A stretch of DNA of 64,000 bases from positions 62,001 to 126,000 of the forward strand of contig CALGIG010000015.1 in the NCBI GenBank assembly GCA_937915865.1, read 5' to 3'. A program made the position numbers and the translations under genes. The notes beneath the pieces were generated by a model. The model saw only the letters and a list, made by a program, of their open reading frames with translations, searched no databases and was not told the DNA's origin. Positions 27,702 to 35,650 of this stretch are shown here, in pieces; positions within the stretch are counted from its first letter, which is position 1; the number at the start of each line of letters is the position of its first letter. The DNA is from an uncultured Prolixibacteraceae bacterium (GTDB lineage Bacteria > Bacteroidota > Bacteroidia > Bacteroidales > Prolixibacteraceae).

Positions 27702-28383
27702 AAGATTATTATTTATCGCATTATTTCTTGCATATTTTCAAACGGTGTTTGGTCAGCAAATTGAGTTTCGACCGCAAGTTGGCATCGGAACATATTCAAT
27801 GTCTGATTTAAAAGGCTTACTTAAAGAATCGGTTACCAATTCGCAAATTGGCCTTAAAACAACCGAGAATTTTCCTGCATATACTTTTTACAGTTTGGAT
27901 GTAATTCATGCCATATCTCCAAAGTTCGGGCTTGGTATTACTTCAGGATTTTACTCAACTGGTGGAAGGAACCATGTTGCCGATTATTCCGGATCGTACC
28001 GCGAAGACATTAAAGTGAATGCGGTGAATGTTGGTATACTTTCATCATTTAAAGACACTTTGTCGTTTCATTTTTTTTATGGCATTGAACTTGGTTCAGG
28101 GATTAAATTCTCGAATATGTCGGTTGAAAGTGATTTGAACATTTCGGATTATGATGATCGGACCAATTATGATTTCCGGAGCCTGGGGTGGTGGATTGAA
28201 CCACAACTGCGATTTGGCCGGGTTTTTTTCAGGAAATTTACATGCTCGGTGTTTGGCGGGTACGAATTTAACCTTAAAAGTTCGATGAAACTTAAGGGAA
28301 ACAGCCAGAATAGTTCAACTGCAAAGATTGACTGGACGGGAATAAGAGCTGGGGTTAGCTTATCATATAAACTCAGGTATTAA
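27691..28383 (+). CDS. Small outer-membrane beta-barrel protein, unit A partner (unknown function)
   Basis: 230 residues from the ATG at 27691, chosen because it opens a clean signal peptide (MSIKRLLFIALFLAYFQ, cleavage near VFGQ). The frame runs 5 codons further upstream without improving it. The mature part is alternating beta-strands with aromatic girdle residues and ends in SLSYKLRY, a typical outer-membrane C-terminus. Signature stretches shared with the paralogue at 30221 are GIGTYSM, TENFP, DYSGSYREDI and DWTGIRAGVSL. It overlaps the preceding lipoprotein gene by 11 bp. Eight to ten strands seem likely by length. It may anchor or export the lipoprotein; that is inferred from gene pairing only. 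Confidence 0.8.
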   Translation: MSIKRLLFIALFLAYFQTVFGQQIEFRPQVGIGTYSMSDLKGLLKESVTNSQIGLKTTENFPAYTFYSLDVIHAISPKFGLGITSGFYSTGGRNHVADYSGSYREDIKVNAVNVGILSSFKDTLSFHFFYGIELGSGIKFSNMSVESDLNISDYDDRTNYDFRSLGWWIEPQLRFGRVFFRKFTCSVFGGYEFNLKSSMKLKGNSQNSSTAKIDWTGIRAGVSLSYKLRY

Positions 28384-28394
28384 ATCAAAATGTT

Positions 28395-30224
28395 ATGAGT
28401 ACCAATAAACTAAAGTTATTTCTTATTGCACTTATTTCGGTATTTGCTGTGTTGAGTTGCAGGTATTCGCCCGGAGGTGAGAATATGGTTGAAATTGAAG
28501 AACCGGGAGAGGCACCGGATGTGAACGTTGACTTGAATTTTGCATCAGATACGCTTTACTTGAACCGGCCATCAACCGTTCGTTTCTCCATATCAGGTAA
28601 AAATCAAGTTAACTGGGCCCGGATGTTTATTAGCGGTGTGCATATAGGTACAATATTTTCGGCAACCGGAGGATTTGAAATAAGCCAGAATTTTGGTTTT
28701 TATCAGGATGGTACCTATATTCTTAAAATTGAGTTTTTTACCAGTAGTGGCACTGGTAGTATGGCTGACAAGCTACAATCAGAGGGGTTTGTGTATAGTA
28801 ACTCATGGGTTCTGGTTATTAAAAACGGGAGTTATTTGAATTCGGATATTACTAAAATTACTGAACAGAATGGCACCCTAAAATTGGAATGGAATGCATA
28901 TAAAGGTATCGATTTTAAATCGTATATCGTCAGAAAATCTCATTGGATAAATCAAACTTTTGATACAGTTGCAGTTATAACAGATCAGTCTCAGACGTGG
29001 ACTTTTGATCCTTCATTTGTTGGTGAAAAGACTCAATACCAAATAGCTACAGTTTTACAAGATCAATACTCTGGCTATACCGGAAAAACATTCGATTACC
29101 AGGGAAAATTCCCTCAGATTTATTCGGAATACAAAGGAAAAGGAATTTACCGTATTTATTGGAACAAAAGTAAGTACAACGAAAACATAAGCAATTATAA
29201 CCTTTACAAAGAAAAATCTTATTTCAATGATCTTGAACTGCTGAAAAGTACAGCGTCATCTGATACCTCATTCCTTTATCAGGCCAATAGCTTTGGACTT
29301 GATGAAAAACTGGTTCTGAACCTGGTCCCTAAACAAATTCCAAACTATTTCAAGGATTATAATTGGTTTTATGATTTTTGTATACGTGCAGGATACCTTG
29401 GAGAACAACTACACCCAATGTGGCTGTGCCGGCCCGATCAATATGGTGGGAAATTCTATTATACTGCGAAAGATTCTAAATTTGGATACAAACTGTACGT
29501 TTACGACACTCAAACGCATCGTTCAGACAGTGTTCAGATGCAAAGTGAGATTCATGTGCTTGATGTTTCTCCTGGTTCTAAATGGGTTGTCGGGCATTCT
29601 CAGCAAACCGGGAGAATTTTTTCAATTAACATGGAATCTCCTCGTCAGGTTAATTATCTCGAATCGAAAGATATTTTTGGTTATACCTCCGGAAACATGT
29701 TGGTTGTAGTATCGGATAACGGTATTTTAGTCGCAGAAAATGACTTGAAAACGTGTCTTTACGATTTGAACAGGGGGCAACTTATCTGGTCAATTGATCA
29801 TACTCCATATATAAATTCGATTAGAATTTCGGCTGATGGCAATTATTTGTTGCGTGGCTACACCCTTTTTAAAATTACTGATCTAGGGATACAGGAAGTT
29901 AAAACTTTTAATGAAAATCCCGAAGGATTTACATATCCTGATAATCAGGTTATTTTCAAGAGTTTAAATAAAGTTGAGTTTGTAGATTGTGTAAGCCTGG
30001 AAACAGTAAAAACGATAGAAGTTGCGGGTTGGCTGAAGAATATTGATTTTAGACGAGAACATTTACTTGCCTTTGATAATGAAAACCTAAGTATTTATGA
30101 TATGAAAACAGGAGCTTTTATCCTGAAAATGAAATCGGACTATAGCAATTGGATGCTTTCTCTTGTCAACGGAAACTTATTCTCGGTAAATGGAGTGACT
30201 ATTAATATCAACAACGATTTATGA
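28395..30224 (+). CDS. Large surface-type lipoprotein, unit B of the duplicated module (unknown function)
   Basis: 609-residue paralogue of the protein at 25902. Lipobox VLSC puts the acylated Cys at residue 22. The same architecture can be followed: Ig-like domain (about 35-150) with SSGTGSMADK and an EGF motif, a fibronectin-like segment (LKLEWNAYKGIDFKSYIV), and a beta-propeller-like C-terminal half (KLYVYDTQTH, CLYDLNRGQLIWSID, LSIYDMKTGAFIL). Identity to unit A is confined to scattered motifs, so the duplication is old. It starts 11 bp after the unit A barrel gene, and its stop overlaps the start of the unit B barrel gene. Confidence 0.8.
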   Translation: MSTNKLKLFLIALISVFAVLSCRYSPGGENMVEIEEPGEAPDVNVDLNFASDTLYLNRPSTVRFSISGKNQVNWARMFISGVHIGTIFSATGGFEISQNFGFYQDGTYILKIEFFTSSGTGSMADKLQSEGFVYSNSWVLVIKNGSYLNSDITKITEQNGTLKLEWNAYKGIDFKSYIVRKSHWINQTFDTVAVITDQSQTWTFDPSFVGEKTQYQIATVLQDQYSGYTGKTFDYQGKFPQIYSEYKGKGIYRIYWNKSKYNENISNYNLYKEKSYFNDLELLKSTASSDTSFLYQANSFGLDEKLVLNLVPKQIPNYFKDYNWFYDFCIRAGYLGEQLHPMWLCRPDQYGGKFYYTAKDSKFGYKLYVYDTQTHRSDSVQMQSEIHVLDVSPGSKWVVGHSQQTGRIFSINMESPRQVNYLESKDIFGYTSGNMLVVVSDNGILVAENDLKTCLYDLNRGQLIWSIDHTPYINSIRISADGNYLLRGYTLFKITDLGIQEVKTFNENPEGFTYPDNQVIFKSLNKVEFVDCVSLETVKTIEVAGWLKNIDFRREHLLAFDNENLSIYDMKTGAFILKMKSDYSNWMLSLVNGNLFSVNGVTININNDL

Positions 30225-30961
30225 TGAAAAAGCAACCGATACACCAAAAACTAATATTCCTTTTATTTCTGAGCTTATTGTCGCATATAGCAAAGGCTCA
30301 GTTTATAAGGTTAAGTTACGGCTCTGGAGTTGGAACTTACTCAATGAAACCATTGAAGGAACTTAGCCGATATAGCATCCAAAACCTGCCTTTTGCAGCA
30401 AAGGTGACTGATAATTTTCCGGTTACAATGTGTCATGAAGTAACTTTGTCACTCTCTGTCAGGCGGTTCGGAATAGGTTTCTCTTATGATTATAATACTA
30501 CCGGTTCGCGTATAAGTTATAAAGACTACTCGGGGCAATATACCGATGATTTAAGTTTAGAAGCGCATCTTCCTTCTCTTTTCATCAATTACATTACCAT
30601 TCAGTATCATAAACTGGATGTTGAAATTCAGGCCAGAGCAGGTTTTATTGCAACAAATATAAATAGCAATACGCTTGTAAAAATTGATGAAGAGTCAACT
30701 GAGAATCATTTGTATGTAACCAGTAACAGCTGGTTTGTAAATCCGGGTGTTGGTGTTGTTTATAAGCCGTTTAGTATTATAAATTTTGGACTTAATGCAG
30801 GTTATCTTTATGATTTTGAAGGTGAAATAAAAAAGGATAACGAACTGAAATTTATAAATCCGGAAAGTAAGAAAACTGTCAAAACAAATTGGAGTGGGCT
30901 AAGAGTCAATATCAGCTTAATGGTAAACATTGAAAACCTCTTTGATAAAAACAAAAACTGA
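30221..30961 (+). CDS. Small outer-membrane beta-barrel protein, unit B partner (unknown function)
   Basis: 246-residue paralogue of the barrel at 27691. The ATG at 30221 overlaps the stop of the lipoprotein gene (ATGA arrangement), evidence of translational coupling; a second ATG follows directly. A signal peptide ends near AKAQF. Shared motifs with unit A are GVGTYSM followed by LKEL, TDNFP, DYSGQYTDDL and NWSGLRVNISL. The C-terminus (ENLFDKNKN) lacks the usual terminal aromatic, unlike unit A. A strong 18-bp inverted repeat follows at 31012. Confidence 0.8.
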   Translation: MMKKQPIHQKLIFLLFLSLLSHIAKAQFIRLSYGSGVGTYSMKPLKELSRYSIQNLPFAAKVTDNFPVTMCHEVTLSLSVRRFGIGFSYDYNTTGSRISYKDYSGQYTDDLSLEAHLPSLFINYITIQYHKLDVEIQARAGFIATNINSNTLVKIDEESTENHLYVTSNSWFVNPGVGVVYKPFSIINFGLNAGYLYDFEGEIKKDNELKFINPESKKTVKTNWSGLRVNISLMVNIENLFDKNKN

Positions 30962-31011
30962 TTAGTTTTATACTTTCAGAAGGATGAAGCTGATTTTATC
31001 AGATAGTTATT

Positions 31012-31064
31012 TTTTCGTTCACAATCCCTCCTTAACTTTTTTGAGAAGGGATTGTGAACGAAAA
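31012..31064. repeat. 18-bp perfect inverted repeat at a convergent gene junction
   Basis: Arms TTTTCGTTCACAATCCCT (31012-31029) and AGGGATTGTGAACGAAAA (31047-31064) with a 17-nt spacer. It lies between the plus-strand lipoprotein/barrel genes (end 30961) and the minus-strand GH16 gene (end 31172), where a bidirectional terminator is expected. Neither strand has a proper T-run after the hairpin, so it could equally be a small palindromic element. Confidence 0.55.
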
Positions 31065-31171
31065 GTATTCACGTAAAGAAAGTGGCTATAAAACCTGTAC
31101 TTTGGAATATTGCAGGTTTCAATATGTATTCTTCCAAAGAATAAAGTGGTACAGTTTTATTTCACCGTGTT

Positions 31172-32140
31172 TTATCTTTTAGTTTTTGTTTCATCAAAAA
31201 CCCTGACGTAGTCAACCTCAAAGCAGTCGGGCAGGGTTGCGTTAAACAGAGCAGGAACAGGTTTCCCAATCCATCCTATTTCATCCTTTTTATCAAGGTC
31301 TCCTCGCCCAAATGATCGATGATAGCCATGACATTCAGTTGATACCAGAATAAATTGATCAACTTCCGATACCGGGCAATCCGGGAACATTTGTCTTCCT
31401 ACTTCTTTCCCGTCAGCATAAAAAATGTAACCATCCTTTGACCAATCAACCCCATAGGTATGCCATCCATCGGCTGTTTCAACATAAGGAAACCAAAAGT
31501 GCCCAAACCATTTATTTTCTTTTCCATAGCCTCCCCATCCATTTCCACATCCAATAGTACCCTCGGTATGTTGTTTGTAATTTTCCATAATATCGCATTC
31601 CACTCCACAATATTTTGGGTCGGGATGGGCGCCAATAGAAGGTGATTGCAGCCAAAACGCCGCATGCCAACCATCGTTATGGGGTAGTTTACAACGGATT
31701 TCGTAGTAGCCAAATCGGTGCATGAATTTTGCTGGTTGCCTGGTTCCAAATGGCCAGAATCCTTTCGAATATGGCTCGCGGGGTATATCAAATGTATTTG
31801 ATCCGGTTTGAAGGTGTCCCGAATAGAAATTATCTCCTTTACGAATAAGGTTAATCTTTAAATGACCGTTGCCATCGAGTTCAACACCTTCTTTTGTGAA
31901 GGTGGGAGATTTATATCCCCAGTAATTGAGGCGGTAATTCCATTTGGTCGTGTCAAGGGTATTTCCATCAAATTCATCGTGCCAAATCAATGTCCATTTT
32001 TTACCGTATGGCAACAAACTTTCGTTTGAGGTTATTTTATCCTTTTTTGTTAAAGGTTCTTTTGAAAACACGTTTTGTTCTGAACAAAACAAATAAAAAA
32101 AAACGGTTAAGGTCAGGAATAAGTAATATGTTTTAAACAT
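31172..32140 (-). CDS. GH16 family endo-glycosidase
   Basis: Retaining endo-hydrolase of the beta-glucanase/galactanase family. I place the start at the ATG complementary to 32138-32140 (322 aa), where a hydrophobic signal begins (MFKTYYLFLTLTVFFYLF). The longer frame to 32239 reads through a dispersed intergenic repeat and is unlikely to be coding. The catalytic motif ExDxxE is present as ECDIMEN, preceded by HNDGWHAAFWLQSP. The N-terminal LIWHDEFDGNTLDTTKW and the C-terminal DYVRVFDE complete the GH16 jellyroll. The GH16 subfamily, and so the choice between glucan, agar, porphyran or carrageenan, cannot be settled by eye. It is the promoter-distal gene beside the two GH-A hydrolases. Confidence 0.92.
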   Translation of the reverse strand: MFKTYYLFLTLTVFFYLFCSEQNVFSKEPLTKKDKITSNESLLPYGKKWTLIWHDEFDGNTLDTTKWNYRLNYWGYKSPTFTKEGVELDGNGHLKINLIRKGDNFYSGHLQTGSNTFDIPREPYSKGFWPFGTRQPAKFMHRFGYYEIRCKLPHNDGWHAAFWLQSPSIGAHPDPKYCGVECDIMENYKQHTEGTIGCGNGWGGYGKENKWFGHFWFPYVETADGWHTYGVDWSKDGYIFYADGKEVGRQMFPDCPVSEVDQFILVSTECHGYHRSFGRGDLDKKDEIGWIGKPVPALFNATLPDCFEVDYVRVFDETKTKR

Positions 32141-32538
32141 GTTCAGTGTATTAGTATTATAAAACAATGAAATAGCCATCTCGCCTAAGGCTAGACAAAC
32201 CAAAAATGTATAAATGGCTATTCGCTTCGCGGATTTCATTTCATGGATTTTCGCTTCGCTTCAATTCGCAAGCTCAATTCCGTGCGTTGGATTGTTCGAC
32301 TAAAAGAAAATGTTAATACGCAGATTTTAAGGCGTTCAACAAAAATTTATACACATGAAATTGCCATAAGTGCTGAAGCCCGTCCAACCATAAAAATTCC
32401 ATGAGATGAGTTACATCGGGGTAATTATTAGCTCACGGGTTTCTTTTCTGTCAATTCCAGGTAGATATGTTATTCAAAAAGATGACTTTGAGCCTAAAAT
32501 CTCTGAGTGGCACTCAACATTTTATTCTGATTGAACTG
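32141..32538. other. 398-bp intergenic region with dispersed repeat copy A
   Basis: Non-coding gap between the GH-A gene stop (32539) and the GH16 start (32140). About half is the dispersed repeat at 32166-32350. The rest (32351-32538) shows nothing I recognise. Confidence 0.6.
32166..32350. repeat. Dispersed intergenic repeat, copy A
   Basis: Nearly identical, in the same orientation, to 49147-49301, except for a 30-nt insertion here at 32237-32266. Common parts include CTCGCCTAAGGC, ATTCGCTTCGCGGATTT, CGCAAGCTCAATTCC and TAATACGCAGATTTTA. Copy A also has a 9-bp inverted repeat AATAGCCAT (32171-32179) / ATGGCTATT (32214-32222). No open frame is conserved between copies, so this is a non-coding element. 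It immediately precedes the GH16 gene and may be part of its leader. Confidence 0.75.
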
Positions 32539-33951
32539 TTAATTTATTAATGATATTTTTGAGCGTTCAACAAGCATAATCACACTATCCCATACCGGAA
32601 GATTTTTAAATACAACATCAGTACCTTTATTTTCCCAATCCGACTTATTTATTTCAAAAACTTTACCTGAAACCATTTCAACATATACCGGATCATTAAA
32701 ATTTGTCTTTTTAATAGTAAGATTAATCAGGTCCCATTTCATTTCGTCTCCAGGAATTTGGTCATTATACCATACTAAGGCAATAGGTGAGTTTTCTTTT
32801 CGGAATCCGGCAGCGGTTATTTTTCGGTAAGCATTTGATGTGTATTCTAATTGGCCGACTGATTCTACTGAACTATCAAAAAAACTTACCATGTGTTGCA
32901 CTCCGTAATACGACGGACGTTTATAAATAATCTCGTGTAAAAGATTTGATCGGATAAGCCCAAATGATTGAAGCATATTGAAATACTTCAGGTCGATCAT
33001 TGTAAAAATTGAAGTAGGGATATTTCGAACGTGATCACCGGCCATGCGCCGCATAAACCATTTGGCCTGACTAATTTCGGTCCAGGGATAATAGCAAATG
33101 GCATGTGTCCATTCAAGTTGAGAAGGACAGCCGTTTTCTCCCTGGAAGAGTTTGATATTTGGATTGTACTTATTTTTTAGCGCTTCCAGCTTTTCAACAT
33201 CACTATAACTGTCATCAGGATTATTGGTATAAGGATGATAAGAAAGATAGTCAATTAAATCAATTTTGTTATTAATCTTCAGATATTCAAAAACTTCCTC
33301 TGCAAATTTTAAAGGTATCCCCGCCAATGAAAACCCCATTATTTTTGATTCTGGCTGAACTTTCTTAATGATTTCGGCTGTTTTTATCAACAAATTAGCA
33401 TATTCACTACTTCCATTTCCCCCATTGGGTTCGTTCCATACTTCCCACTCAGTAACAATACTTTTATAACGCTCAACTGTGGTTCCGACATATTTTAACC
33501 AGGCATCCATAGTTTTATCATCCGTGAATATTTTCGCACCCAAACGAATGCCTGCCCCATAAAGTGGATTACCATAGCACAAACATATCCATGGTTTAAC
33601 CGACTGTTCAGCCAACCCGTAAACACAACTGTCGAGCCAAGCAAAATTGTATTTTCCTTTCTCTTTTTCGCATTTAGCCCAACCGCTTTGTAACCGGGCA
33701 TGTTTGACACCAAGTTCGCCAACATAGTTTTTATAGATGCTAAACTTTGCATAATCCCGATCTAATGTTTCGCAGCCGACCGACCACGATGATGAGCCGA
33801 TTTCTTTTGAATGTTTTGTTGCTAACCATCCAATTTGTTTTAACCCCGGGCCCGAATATTTATATATCTCCCACGAGCTATACTTGTTTTGAGCACGGGA
33901 GAAACTAAATATTGTAATAAGTAATATAGATGTAAATAATATTTTTTTCAT
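32539..33951 (-). CDS. Clan GH-A glycoside hydrolase (GH39-like), paralogue 1
   Basis: Secreted retaining hydrolase with a TIM-barrel. I choose the start complementary to 33949-33951 (470 aa), which opens a signal peptide (MKKILFTSILLITIFSFSRAQ). The frame extends 15 codons further upstream without purpose. Clan GH-A residues are visible: the acid/base Glu in TEWEVWNEPNG and the probable nucleophile Glu in LFQGENGCPSQ. A C-terminal beta-sandwich (about 380-470) follows, as in GH39-type enzymes. Specificity is unknown, and it may belong to an unnamed GH-A family. Its N-terminal third is almost identical to that of the next gene (34071-35495), the rest far less so. Confidence 0.8.
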   Translation of the reverse strand: MKKILFTSILLITIFSFSRAQNKYSSWEIYKYSGPGLKQIGWLATKHSKEIGSSSWSVGCETLDRDYAKFSIYKNYVGELGVKHARLQSGWAKCEKEKGKYNFAWLDSCVYGLAEQSVKPWICLCYGNPLYGAGIRLGAKIFTDDKTMDAWLKYVGTTVERYKSIVTEWEVWNEPNGGNGSSEYANLLIKTAEIIKKVQPESKIMGFSLAGIPLKFAEEVFEYLKINNKIDLIDYLSYHPYTNNPDDSYSDVEKLEALKNKYNPNIKLFQGENGCPSQLEWTHAICYYPWTEISQAKWFMRRMAGDHVRNIPTSIFTMIDLKYFNMLQSFGLIRSNLLHEIIYKRPSYYGVQHMVSFFDSSVESVGQLEYTSNAYRKITAAGFRKENSPIALVWYNDQIPGDEMKWDLINLTIKKTNFNDPVYVEMVSGKVFEINKSDWENKGTDVVFKNLPVWDSVIMLVERSKISLIN

Positions 33952-34070
33952 ACGTGTAAATTTTAGCATTACTATTAAACGTTGGTAGGTACTCATGAAA
34001 TAGCTATTTATACATTTAGGGTTGGTATGAGCATTAGTTCTTTTTTAAGGTAAGTAACTTATTAATAACC

Positions 34071-35495
34071 TTATTGATCTGATTTTATTTGGACATTGGT
34101 CCGTTCAGTAATCATAACAGCGCTATCCCATACAGGCAGGTTTTTAAATACTGTATCCTCACCTTTATTTTGCCAGTCAGTAGAGTTAATCTCGTAAACT
34201 TTTCCTGAAATCATTTCAACAAAGACTGGGTCTTTAAAATTTGTTTCTTTAACGGAGAGGTTGACTATATCCCATTTAAATTCATCATCAGGAATTCGGT
34301 CGTTGTACCATACCAGTATGATCGGATTTGAGTTTTGTTCAAATCCGGCCACTGTCATTTTCCGGTATGAGTTCGAAGAGTATTTTTTAACTCCAATGGT
34401 TTTAACAGAATTATCAAAAAAACTTGCCATGTGCTGAACTCCATAGTACGACGGGCGCTTATAAATTACGTCATGCAACAAGTTTGAACGTATTAATCCA
34501 AAAGATTGGAGCATATTCTTGTAGCGAAGATCGATAATGGTAAAAATAGATGATGGAATATCTCTTACCTTATCGCCAGCCATCCGCCGTATTACCCATT
34601 TTGCCTGACTAATTTCAGTCCAGGGATAATAAGCAAGGGCATGGGTCCATTCAAGTTGGGAAGGACAGCCAACTTCTCCTTGATATACTTTATAGTCAGA
34701 ACTATATGACTTAATAAACTTAATAAAAGTATCAAGGACCGGATAGCAATCGTCAGGATTATTAACGTAAGGATGATATGCCCAGTAATCAACAAGTCTT
34801 TGCTTGTTTTCTGATTTGAGCGTTTCAAATGGTATCTTCACATTGGGGGCTTCAATGTTGTCCCAAAGTGTTTCTCCAAGAACAATTGCCTCTGGCTGGA
34901 TTTTTTTAATAAGTTCAGCTGTTTTGATTAATAAGGGAGTATAATCTTTCTCCTGGCCATAAGGTTCGTTCCATATTTCCCACTCATTAACCACACTCTT
35001 GTATCGATTAACCGTTGCATTAACGTAGTGAAGCCATGCTGTCATTGCTTTTTCTGAATGAGATAAAGCTGCAACTCCTGCTCCCAATCCAAGTTCTGAT
35101 CCATAAAGCGGATTACCGTAGCACAAACATATCCAGGGTTTAACAGATTGTTCTGCAAGTCCATAAACACAACTGTCGAGCCATGTAAAATTGTATTTTC
35201 CCTTCTCTTTCTCACATTTAGCCCAACCGCTTTGCAACCGGGCATGTTTGACACCAAGTTCGCCAACATAGTTTTTATAGATGCTAAACTTTGCATAATC
35301 CCGATCTAATGTTTCGCAGCCGACCGACCACGATGATGAGCCGATTTCTTTTGAATGTTTTGTTGCTAACCATCCAATTTGTTTTAACCCCGGCCCCGAA
35401 TTTTTATATATTTCCCATGAACTATACTTGTTTTGAGCCTTACTTATACATAACAAGCATAGTGAAAAAACTATAGTAACCAGTATTTGTTTCAT
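34071..35495 (-). CDS. Clan GH-A glycoside hydrolase (GH39-like), paralogue 2
   Basis: Tandem paralogue of the gene at 32539 (474 aa) with signal peptide (cleavage near ISKAQ). Acid/base Glu in NEWEIWNEPYG and nucleophile Glu in VYQGEVGCPSQ are kept, as are YYPWTEISQAKW and KRPSYYGVQHM. The loop after NPLYG and the region around the acid/base differ between the paralogues, so the two may recognise different bonds. It is the first gene after susD in this locus; 155 bp with a hairpin (35565-35618) separate them. The GH39 link is by general similarity only. Confidence 0.8.
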   Translation of the reverse strand: MKQILVTIVFSLCLLCISKAQNKYSSWEIYKNSGPGLKQIGWLATKHSKEIGSSSWSVGCETLDRDYAKFSIYKNYVGELGVKHARLQSGWAKCEKEKGKYNFTWLDSCVYGLAEQSVKPWICLCYGNPLYGSELGLGAGVAALSHSEKAMTAWLHYVNATVNRYKSVVNEWEIWNEPYGQEKDYTPLLIKTAELIKKIQPEAIVLGETLWDNIEAPNVKIPFETLKSENKQRLVDYWAYHPYVNNPDDCYPVLDTFIKFIKSYSSDYKVYQGEVGCPSQLEWTHALAYYPWTEISQAKWVIRRMAGDKVRDIPSSIFTIIDLRYKNMLQSFGLIRSNLLHDVIYKRPSYYGVQHMASFFDNSVKTIGVKKYSSNSYRKMTVAGFEQNSNPIILVWYNDRIPDDEFKWDIVNLSVKETNFKDPVFVEMISGKVYEINSTDWQNKGEDTVFKNLPVWDSAVMITERTNVQIKSDQ

Positions 35496-35564
35496 GACAA
35501 ACCAGTCATTTGAAGTTTGGTGATAATTATATCAATGATAAACGTTTACATTAAATTATAAGAA

Positions 35565-35618
35565 ATTGATTATTGAGCAGGTTGGCCGTATAAACCGAAC
35601 CAACCTGTCTTAATCAAT
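35565..35618. repeat. Hairpin between susD and the GH-A genes
   Basis: Arms CAGGTTGG (35578-35585) / CCAACCTG (35600-35607) flanked by a second matching pair ATTGATTA (35565-35572) / TAATCAAT (35611-35618). No T-run follows on the minus strand. The position, just after susD and before the enzymes, matches the hairpin at 16990 in the rhamnosidase locus. The sequence is unrelated, the placement is the same. Confidence 0.5.
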
Positions 35619-35650
35619 AATCACGTATTAACTTAATGTCTTACAATAGT

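Noticed and set aside
32141..32239. Upstream extension of the GH16 reading frame
   Set aside because: It reads through dispersed repeat copy A, which has no conserved frame in copy B.
33994..34020. Short match to the dispersed repeat (ATGAAATAGC and ATTTATACATTTA) upstream of the GH-A gene
   Set aside because: Only about 20 bp and AT-rich; could be chance, so not listed as a third copy.
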